From Rhodovulum steppense (GTDB taxonomy: Bacteria > Pseudomonadota > Alphaproteobacteria > Rhodobacterales > Rhodobacteraceae), in assembly GCF_004339675.1 (NCBI RefSeq), contig NZ_SLVM01000031.1, positions 1 through 37,814 on the forward strand: 37,814 bases of DNA, read 5' to 3'. A program made the translations under genes and the position numbers. Positions 32,030-37,814 of this stretch are shown piece by piece. The notes beneath the pieces are model-generated. The model was not told where the DNA came from, searched no databases, and was given only the letters and a program-made list of their open reading frames with translations. The first letter of the stretch is position 1, and every line of letters starts with the position of its first letter.

Positions 32030-33384
32030 GCAGGGCGGATCGCAAGGCCGAGGCGCCGCCCGCGGGTTCTGCGGCTGCGCCCGGTGCGGCGGGCGGTCTG
32101 CCGGGCGCGCGCATGCCGCTGGCGGTGGGGATCGTGGCGATCGTGCTGCTGGTCGGCGGCCTGGGGGGCTGGTCGGTGGCGACCAGCATCGCGGGCGCGG
32201 TGGTCGCGACGGGCACGGTCAAGGTCGAGAGCGACCGGCAGGTGGTCCAGCATCCCGAGGGCGGCGTGGTCGGCGAGATCCTGGCCCGCGACGGCGATGC
32301 GGTCGCGGCGGGGGACGTGGTGCTGCGGCTGGATGGCACCTTCCTGCGGTCGGAACTGGCCATCGTCGAGCGGCAGCTTTTCGAGATCGAGGCCCGCAAG
32401 GCGCGGCTGGAGGCCGAGCGCGACGGGGTCGAGACGCTGGTGATCGGCGAGTTGTCGGGCTTCGAGCATCTCGATCCCGACTGGATGCGCGGCCAGATCG
32501 AGGGCCAGACAAGCCTGTTCGCCGCTCGCCGCGTGGCGCTGGCCCAGGAGCTGGAACAGCTCGACGAGCAGAGGAGCCAGATCGAGAACCAGATCGAGGG
32601 CACGTTGTCCCAGATCGCGGCGCTGGAAAAGCAGCTTGGCCTTGTGGAGCGCGAACTGACGGACAAGCAGACGCTTTTCGACCAGAACCTTGTGCCGGTG
32701 GGGCAGGTGCTGGCGCTGCAACGCGACGAGGCGGGGCTGGAGGGCGAGATCGGGCGGTTGATGTCCCAGGCCGCCGAAAGCCGCGCGCGGATCTCGGAAC
32801 TGGCGGTGCGGGCGCTGCGGCTGGTCGATACGCGCCGCGAGGAGGCGATCAGCCAGTTGCGCGACCTGCAATATGCCGAGATCGAACTGGCCGAGCGCCG
32901 CCTGAGCCTGGCCGAGCGGTTGTCGCGGCTGGAGGTGCGCAGCCCGGCCGATGGCGTGGTGTTCGGCTCCAGCATCTTCGCGGTGCGCGCGGTGGTGCAG
33001 GGCGGCGCGCCGATCATGTATGTCGTGCCGGGCGGTCAGGCCTTGCAGGTTTCGGCGCGGATCGAGCCGTCGGATATCGACCAGGTCTTTCCGGGCCAGC
33101 CGGTGTCGCTGCGGCTGACCTCCTATGACAGCCGGACGACGCCGGAACTGCCGGGCGAGGTGTTGCGGATCTCGGCCGACTCGCTGTTCGACGAGGCGAC
33201 GCGCATGACCTATTACGAGGCGGTGATCCTGCCCGATACCAGCGTGCTGGCGGACATGCCGAATGTGCAGCTGATGCCCGGCCTGCCGGTGGATGTGTTC
33301 CTGCGCACCCGGGACCGCAGCCCGCTGTCCTACCTGGTGCGGCCGCTGAAGATCTATTTCGACAGGGCGCTGCGCGAGGAATAG
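32026..33384 (+). CDS. Type I secretion periplasmic adaptor, HlyD/PrtE family
   Basis: Adaptor linking the ABC exporter to an outer-membrane TolC-type channel, 452 residues. After an Ala/Pro-rich N-terminal tail (1-25) comes one transmembrane segment (about 30-52), a lipoyl half-motif (GTVKVESDRQVVQHPEGGVV), and long coiled coils (about 100-290, LEQLDEQRSQIENQIEGTLS). The second lipoyl half is LEVRSPADGVVFGS, and a beta-barrel domain follows, ending SYLVRPLKIYFDRALREE. Gene order with the PrtD-type transporter is standard. A clear terminator follows 35 bases after the stop. Confidence 0.93.
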   Translation: MSRADRKAEAPPAGSAAAPGAAGGLPGARMPLAVGIVAIVLLVGGLGGWSVATSIAGAVVATGTVKVESDRQVVQHPEGGVVGEILARDGDAVAAGDVVLRLDGTFLRSELAIVERQLFEIEARKARLEAERDGVETLVIGELSGFEHLDPDWMRGQIEGQTSLFAARRVALAQELEQLDEQRSQIENQIEGTLSQIAALEKQLGLVERELTDKQTLFDQNLVPVGQVLALQRDEAGLEGEIGRLMSQAAESRARISELAVRALRLVDTRREEAISQLRDLQYAEIELAERRLSLAERLSRLEVRSPADGVVFGSSIFAVRAVVQGGAPIMYVVPGGQALQVSARIEPSDIDQVFPGQPVSLRLTSYDSRTTPELPGEVLRISADSLFDEATRMTYYEAVILPDTSVLADMPNVQLMPGLPVDVFLRTRDRSPLSYLVRPLKIYFDRALREE

Positions 33385-33419
33385 CGCGGCGGGCGGTCTG
33401 CGACGGGCGCGAACGGAAC

Positions 33420-33449
33420 GGGGCCGACCATGATGGCCGGCCCCTTTTT
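33420..33449 (+). terminator. Rho-independent terminator of the type I secretion operon
   Basis: GGGGCCGACCA and TGGCCGGCCCC pair with one mismatch around a 3-base loop (TGA), and TTTTT follows directly. This is the best intrinsic terminator in the window. It ends the plus-strand secretion operon and lies 20 bases before the end of the convergent peroxidase gene. Confidence 0.85.
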
Positions 33450-33469
33450 CATGCGCGTGCTGCGCCGCC

Positions 33470-34513
33470 TCAGTTCGGCATGACCTCGGTGGTCGGGCGC
33501 GGCGTTGCGGCGGTCTCGGCCGGGAGCACCGGCAGCGTGATCGACGGCACCTCGCCGGTCAGGCTGTGCAGGAAGGCGACGATCTTGTCGGCTTCCTCGT
33601 CGCTGACCTCTTCGCCGAGCTGCGCGGTGCCCATCACCTGCACGGCGACCTTGAGATCCCAGACATTGCCCGAGTGGAAATAGGGCGCGGTCACGCCGAC
33701 ATTGCGCAGCGGCGAGGCGCGGAAGACATATTCGTCGATCGCGGTCTCGGTCACGGCGAAGCGGCCCTTGTCGCCCTCGGGCAGGATGTCGGCGCCGGGC
33801 TTCTCGATCAGGCCGAACGGGTAATAGCCGTTGCCGCCGAGATTGACGCCGTTGTGGCAGGTCACGCAGCCCTTGTCGACGAAGAGGACCAGACCCTCTT
33901 TCTGGACGTCGGTCAGGGCCATCTCGTCGCCGTTCATGAAGGCGTCGAAGGGCGCGGGGGTGATCAGCGTGGCCTGGAACGCCTCGAGCGCACGGGCCAT
34001 GTTGTCGAAGCTGACGGCGTCCGTTTCCTCGGAGAAGGCGCTGGCGAACCAGTCGCGGTATTGCTGCATCGAGTTCAGCGTCGCGACGACGTTCTCGGGC
34101 GTGTTCGCCATCTCGACACCCGCCTGGATCGGCCCCTTGGCCTGTTCCTTGAGGTCTTCGGCGCGGCCGTCCCAGAACTGAGCGATGTTGAGAACCGCGT
34201 TGAACACGGTGGGCGAGTTGCGCGGCCCCTTCTGCCAGCCATGGCCGACCGAGGTGCTCATGTTGTCGTCGCCGCCGGTGGTCAGGTTATGGCAGGAATA
34301 GCAGGAAAACACCCCCGAGGCCGACAGGCGCGGGTCGAAGAACAGCGCCTTGCCCAGTTCGATCTTCTCGGGCGTGACGCGGTTGTCGGGCATCTGCGGA
34401 ATGGTCGAGGGCAGCGGCTCGAAATAGTCGAGCGCCATCTGCCGCAGGTCCGAGGCCGAGGCGGGCAGCGCCATCGCGGTGGTCAGGAGCGCGGTCGAGA
34501 GGAGACGTTTCAT
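33470..34513 (-). CDS. ccpA: Di-haem cytochrome c peroxidase
   Basis: Periplasmic enzyme that reduces hydrogen peroxide using electrons from cytochrome c or cupredoxins, 347 residues. A Sec signal peptide (MKRLLSTALLTTAMALPASA, cleavage near ASA-SDL) is followed by two haem c sites, CYSCH (71-75) and CVTCH (216-220). MauG/CcpA-type segments are LGKALFFDPRLSASG, GPRNSPTVFNAVLN, QFWDGRAEDLKEQAKGP and FRASPLRNVGVTAPYFHSG. The start at 34513 is chosen because an in-frame ATG nine codons earlier adds no signal-like sequence. The C-terminal 25 residues are proline-rich and variable. An FNR-type box lies 66-79 bases upstream. Confidence 0.93.
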   Translation of the reverse strand: MKRLLSTALLTTAMALPASASDLRQMALDYFEPLPSTIPQMPDNRVTPEKIELGKALFFDPRLSASGVFSCYSCHNLTTGGDDNMSTSVGHGWQKGPRNSPTVFNAVLNIAQFWDGRAEDLKEQAKGPIQAGVEMANTPENVVATLNSMQQYRDWFASAFSEETDAVSFDNMARALEAFQATLITPAPFDAFMNGDEMALTDVQKEGLVLFVDKGCVTCHNGVNLGGNGYYPFGLIEKPGADILPEGDKGRFAVTETAIDEYVFRASPLRNVGVTAPYFHSGNVWDLKVAVQVMGTAQLGEEVSDEEADKIVAFLHSLTGEVPSITLPVLPAETAATPRPTTEVMPN

Positions 34514-34578
34514 GGTCAGCACCGTTTTGCAAAGGTTCACGCGTTGTCCCGACCTTAGAATTCTTCCAAGGTCTGGCC

Positions 34579-34592
34579 TTGACCTGCATCAA
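34579..34592. promoter_or_regulatory. FNR/FnrL-type box upstream of the peroxidase gene
   Basis: TTGACCTGCATCAA (TTGATGCAGGTCAA on the gene strand) differs from the FNR consensus TTGATNNNNATCAA at one fixed position. It lies 66-79 bases upstream of the ccpA start, so oxygen-dependent control of the peroxidase is likely. Cytochrome c peroxidase genes are known FNR-family targets in several proteobacteria. Confidence 0.6.
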
Positions 34593-34721
34593 GTCCCGGT
34601 CCGATTTGCCGGGGCTTTCGGCGTCGCGTTGCATGCGATGGTAGACAAGATGGTTGATTTCCAAGGAAAACAGCCCGATTCCGGCAGGGCTGCGACCTTT
34701 CGACCCTGAACCGGCGGCCCG

Positions 34722-35315
34722 TCAGGCCGAGCGCAGCAGCACCTTGGTCGAGCCGATGGCCGCCGCGATCCGCTGGTAATGCACCATGCGTCGTGCGGAG
34801 CCTTCGGTCGAGCGCAGCAGCGCGGTCTCGGCCTCCTGCAGGATCGTCGCGGCCTGCGCAGCGAGGCGATCCAGGGCGTCGCGACGCACCGGCGTCAATG
34901 CCCGCGGCGAGATGGTGTCGGCCACCCGCACCCGGCCGCGCGGCAGCGCCGGATCGGCATTGGCCTCGGCGATGCGGCGCAGATCGCGGGCGGCGCGGGT
35001 GAGGATCTGCCCGGCGGCGCGGTAATCCCCGCCGGGCATGTCGCGGGCGACCCCTTCGAGCTGGGCGGCGAGACAGTCGATCGCATAGGCGCGCTGGGCG
35101 ATGCGGGCGCAGAAATCGCGCCCGGCCTCGATCCGGGCCACGATCCGGTCGGTGGTGGCGGCACTTGCCGTGGCCAGCGTCGGCCCGGGTGCGATGTCGG
35201 CCTGCGGCCGGGCGGGACCCGGGGCGGCGAACTGTCCCGGCGCGCTGTCGGGCGCAAGGGCAAGGGCGGCGGACAGCGCGCCGGGCAGCACGAGACGGGA
35301 AAGGCGGGCGATCAT
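34722..35315 (-). CDS. Secreted protein of unknown function, paralogue of the adjacent gene (copy 1)
   Basis: Unrecognised 197-residue protein. A probable signal peptide (about 1-27, RLVLPGALSAALALAPDSAP) is followed by a Pro/Ala-rich linker and a helical domain (about 55-197). It has two cysteines spaced C-x11-C (FCAR and IDCL), a MPGGDYRAA block, and a strongly conserved C-terminus (RRMVHYQRIAAAIGSTKVLL). It is clearly paralogous to the gene starting 37 bases upstream (35353-35985), sharing the cysteine spacing, the MP-GDY block and 30 of the last 32 residues. The last 100 bases of the two genes differ at only four positions. Export and a periplasmic place are inferred from the signal peptide. 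Confidence 0.75.
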   Translation of the reverse strand: MIARLSRLVLPGALSAALALAPDSAPGQFAAPGPARPQADIAPGPTLATASAATTDRIVARIEAGRDFCARIAQRAYAIDCLAAQLEGVARDMPGGDYRAAGQILTRAARDLRRIAEANADPALPRGRVRVADTISPRALTPVRRDALDRLAAQAATILQEAETALLRSTEGSARRMVHYQRIAAAIGSTKVLLRSA

Positions 35316-35352
35316 CGGGCAATCTCCTGATGGCGGGTGCGGTTGCGAGCGA

Positions 35353-35985
35353 TCATGCCGAGCGCAGCAGCACCTTGGTCGAGCCGACGGCTGCCGCGAT
35401 CCGCTGGTAATGCACCATGCGTCGTGCGGAGCCTTCGGCCGAGCGCAGCAGCCGCGTTTCAGCCTCTTCGAGGATCTGCGCGGCGGCGGCGTTCACCTCG
35501 GCGAGCGCGTCGCGGCGGACCGGGCTTATGGGCGGCGTGGTCTCGCCCGAGGGCTGGCGCAGCCGGATCTGCGGCCGGGTCCGGTCGCGATTGGCCGATG
35601 CCAGTGCGCCAAGGTCGCGGGCGGCCTGCTCGAGCACGGTCTTTGCCCGTTCATAATCCCCGCGCGGCATCTTGGCGGCGATGCGGCCCAGGGCCTGCGA
35701 CAGGCAGTCGACGGTGTATTCGGGATGCGGAACCCGGTTGCAGATGGCGCGCGCCTCGGCGAAGTCGCGGATGATGAGCTCGGTGACCTCGTCCGAGACG
35801 GTTCCGCGTGGCCGGTCCGACGGGGCGGGGTAGAATTCGGGCGTGACGCCGGTGCTGCCGTTTTCGCCATCGCCGCGCGAGGAGGGGGAGGGCTGCTGGC
35901 CGGAGGTCTGGGCGATGGCCGACAGGGGCGGGACCGCCAGGGCGAGCGCGAGGGCAAGGGGGATGGCAAGGGATCTGATGGCCAT
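35353..35985 (-). CDS. Secreted protein of unknown function, paralogue of the adjacent gene (copy 2)
   Basis: Unrecognised 210-residue protein, upstream partner of the tandem pair. The start MAIRSLAIPLALALALAVPP gives a good Sec signal peptide (cleavage near AIA-QTS); the frame is open 28 codons further but not coding-like. A low-complexity Ser/Gly segment (about 30-55) is followed by a helical domain with the same C-x11-C pair (ICNR and VDCL), a MPRGDYERA block and the conserved end RRMVHYQRIAAAVGSTKVLL. It is divergent from the caspase-like gene across 269 bases. Function is unknown; pairing of the cysteines would fit an exported location. Confidence 0.78.
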   Translation of the reverse strand: MAIRSLAIPLALALALAVPPLSAIAQTSGQQPSPSSRGDGENGSTGVTPEFYPAPSDRPRGTVSDEVTELIIRDFAEARAICNRVPHPEYTVDCLSQALGRIAAKMPRGDYERAKTVLEQAARDLGALASANRDRTRPQIRLRQPSGETTPPISPVRRDALAEVNAAAAQILEEAETRLLRSAEGSARRMVHYQRIAAAVGSTKVLLRSA

Positions 35986-36254
35986 GGGAACCTCCGGTGG
36001 GTCCGGCGGGGGAGGTATCCCTGCGCGCCATGCGGGCACCGACGGACCGGCGGGCCACCATGACGGCACCCGGCCAAGACCTGACCATGACGATCCGAGA
36101 AGACCGCACCCCCCAACCGTGCGACAGCATCGTAACCTTTCGGAATGCTAGCACATTCCGAGGGTCCGGCCAATCCGCGCCGTTGCCGGGCGCGGTTCTT
36201 CCGCGCGGCGAATCGGATAGGATGAGGCGGAACGGGTGGTTGCGGGGATGTTCC

Positions 36255-37718
36255 ATGCGCGTCGTTGTCCTGGCCCTTGTGATCGCGGCGGCGGCGGCCT
36301 GGCCCTTGCGGGCCGCCGAGCGCGTCGCGCTGGTGATCGGCGTGGCCGATTACGCGACGATCCCGCCGCTGAGAAACACCGTGAACGATGCCGCCGCGCT
36401 GGCAAGCACGCTGCGCGGGATCGGTTTCGAGGTCAGCACGATGCTGGACCCGAGCGCCGCGGATCTGCACGCGGCGCTGGACGATTTCGGCTTTGCCGCC
36501 GAGACCGCGGATCTGGCGCTGATCTATTTCGCCGGGCACGGGGTCGAGGTGCAGGGGCAGAATTTCCTGATCCCGGCGGATGCGGCGGTGCGCTCGAACC
36601 GGGATGTCCAGGGGCAGGCGGTTTCGCTGGACGATCTGCTGCACGCGGTCGACCGGGCGCGGCGGATGCGGATCGTGATCCTGGATTCCTGTCGCGACAA
36701 CCCGTTCGGCGACCTGATCGACACCAGCGCGCCGTTGGGCGGCGGCCGCGCGGGGCTGGCGCCGCCCTCGCCCGAGCGCGGCACGCTGGTCGCCTTTGCC
36801 GCGCGCGACGGGCAGGTGGCGCTGGATGGCGAGGGCGAGAACAGCCCCTTTGCGCTGGCGCTGATCGACCGGCTGGCGCAGCCGGGGCTGGAGATCTCGC
36901 TGATGTTCCGGCAGGTGCGTGACCGGGTGCTGGAGGCGACCGCCAACCGGCAGGAGCCGCATACCTATGGCGCGCTGTCGGGCGAGCCGTTCTACCTGGC
37001 CGGTCCGGGCGAGGCCGACGAGCGGGTGCGCGACGAGGATCGCCGCATCGCCTGGTCGAGCCTGCGCCCCGAGCAGGAATTGCAGCTTGCCGCGCTGGCC
37101 GCCGAAGGCGATACCCGCTCGATCCTGGGGCTGGCCTATATGCGGCTGAACCCTGCCGAGGACCGGTTCGACCCGGCCGAGGCCGTGCAATTGCTGACGC
37201 GGGCGGCCGAGGCGGGCTCGCCCGAGGCGCAGTTCGAGCTGGCCAAGCTTTACGAGACGGGGCTGGGGGTGGCGCAGGACGAGGCGCGCGCGCTGGCGCT
37301 GTACCGGCAGGCGGCGGAGCAGGAATTCGCGGACGCGCTGAACGACCTGGCCTTCATGCATTTCCAGGGCGGGCTGGGCCTGCCGCGCGATGCGAAACGC
37401 GCGCTGGGCTATTTCGAGCGCGCCGCCGCCCAGCGCCATCCGCAGGCGATGTTCAATTTTGCCGCGCTGATCGACGACGGGCTGGTCGAGGGCAAGGGGC
37501 CGGTCGAGGCGGCGGGCTATCTTTATGGCGCGCTGCGCTCGGGCAGCGCGGATGTGCTGGAGATCCTGACCGAGCGGCCGACCATGTTCAAGCCCGAGAC
37601 AAGGCGGGCCGTGCAGGCGCTGCTGCGCGAGCACGCGTTCTATGGCGGCGCGATCGACGGGGAGTTCGGGCCGGGCACGCAGCGGGGCCTGCGCGCGGCC
37701 TATGGCCTGGCCGAGTAG
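36255..37718 (+). CDS. Exported caspase-family protein with Sel1 repeats and a peptidoglycan-binding-like end
   Basis: Multi-domain exported protein of 487 residues. A signal peptide (about 1-20) precedes a caspase-like C14 domain (about 22-240) with the histidine in YFAGHGVEVQGQNFLIPAD (H95) and the cysteine in VILDSCRDNPFGD (C146), an intact His/Cys dyad. Sel1/TPR-type repeats follow at about 305-425 (AAEAGSPEAQFELAKLYETG and FERAAAQRHPQAMFNFAALI). The last 40 residues (YGGAIDGEFGPGTQRGL) resemble a peptidoglycan-binding domain 1. The start MRVVVLALVI is chosen; MRRNGWLRG at 36222 is possible. It is divergent from the paired secreted paralogues. Substrate and role are unknown. Confidence 0.88.
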   Translation: MRVVVLALVIAAAAAWPLRAAERVALVIGVADYATIPPLRNTVNDAAALASTLRGIGFEVSTMLDPSAADLHAALDDFGFAAETADLALIYFAGHGVEVQGQNFLIPADAAVRSNRDVQGQAVSLDDLLHAVDRARRMRIVILDSCRDNPFGDLIDTSAPLGGGRAGLAPPSPERGTLVAFAARDGQVALDGEGENSPFALALIDRLAQPGLEISLMFRQVRDRVLEATANRQEPHTYGALSGEPFYLAGPGEADERVRDEDRRIAWSSLRPEQELQLAALAAEGDTRSILGLAYMRLNPAEDRFDPAEAVQLLTRAAEAGSPEAQFELAKLYETGLGVAQDEARALALYRQAAEQEFADALNDLAFMHFQGGLGLPRDAKRALGYFERAAAQRHPQAMFNFAALIDDGLVEGKGPVEAAGYLYGALRSGSADVLEILTERPTMFKPETRRAVQALLREHAFYGGAIDGEFGPGTQRGLRAAYGLAE

Positions 37719-37726
37719 GCGGGTTT

Positions 37727-37771
37727 CGCCTTGCTGCGCAAGGCGACCCGGCGCAGGGGGGGCCGCCCCCC
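37727..37771. terminator. Two successive hairpins after the caspase-like gene
   Basis: CGCCTTG (37727-37733) pairs with CAAGGCG (37739-37745) around a 5-base loop. A second stem, GGGGGG (37756-37761) with CCCCCC (37766-37771), follows. They lie 9-53 bases after the stop codon. Without a T tract, termination is plausible but unproven. Confidence 0.4.
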
Positions 37772-37814
37772 GTGACGCGGTTCAGGTGGTTTGATGCCGG
37801 GGCGAAAAGATGGC

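Overview
The window is a GC-rich, densely packed chromosomal segment from an alphaproteobacterium, most likely Rhodobacterales (Paracoccaceae). The evidence is strong G/C preference at third codon positions, an NDUFA12-type complex I accessory subunit, the run NDUFA12-mlaD-DUF2155-aat-accC-accB, a split dihydropyrimidine dehydrogenase with a RutR-type regulator, and a PrtD/PrtE-type type I secretion pair. No rRNA, tRNA, CRISPR array, prophage or intact insertion sequence was seen, and no gene-free stretch exceeds about 300 bases.

Layout. (1) 1-3450, minus strand: modE-modA-modB-modC, a molybdate importer with a short one-domain regulator and a terminator hairpin near the left edge. (2) 3448-6622, minus strand: glmU-glmS, making glucosamine-6-phosphate and UDP-GlcNAc, behind a leader that can fold into a hairpin. 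(3) 6747-8608, plus strand: a phosphoglycolate phosphatase translationally coupled to a DegT-type PLP enzyme. (4) 8692-10086, plus strand: NDUFA12, mlaD and a DUF2155 protein, running into the oppositely oriented accB-accC-aat block (10050-12576). (5) 12779-26057: a pyrimidine-degradation region. It has dihydropyrimidine dehydrogenase (preT-preA), RutR, beta-alanine:pyruvate transaminase, N-carbamoyl-beta-alanine amidohydrolase, dihydropyrimidinase and a complete ABC importer. Together these would import a pyrimidine-like substrate and convert uracil or thymine through dihydropyrimidine and N-carbamoyl-beta-amino acid to a beta-amino acid and then a semialdehyde. A RutR-like operator precedes the transaminase gene. 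The run is interrupted between amidohydrolase and dihydropyrimidinase by a small GIY-YIG nuclease gene bracketed by near-identical palindromes. (6) 26094-30033: an ectoine-catabolism-like module with a DoeA-type hydrolase, an ArgE/M20 deacetylase and a divergent DoeD-type transaminase. (7) 30278-33384: a type I secretion ABC protein and its HlyD-family adaptor, followed by a clear rho-independent terminator. (8) 33470-34513: a di-haem cytochrome c peroxidase with an FNR-type box upstream. (9) 34722-37718: two tandem paralogous secreted proteins of unknown function, divergent from an exported caspase-Sel1-peptidoglycan-binding protein.

The least explained parts are the palindrome-flanked GIY-YIG gene, the tandem secreted paralogues beside the caspase-like protein, the small membrane protein inside the ABC importer operon with a repeated AT-rich motif before it, and the replacement of the usual DoeB deacetylase by an M20 enzyme. 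All functional assignments rest on reading motifs and gene order; no database search was run.
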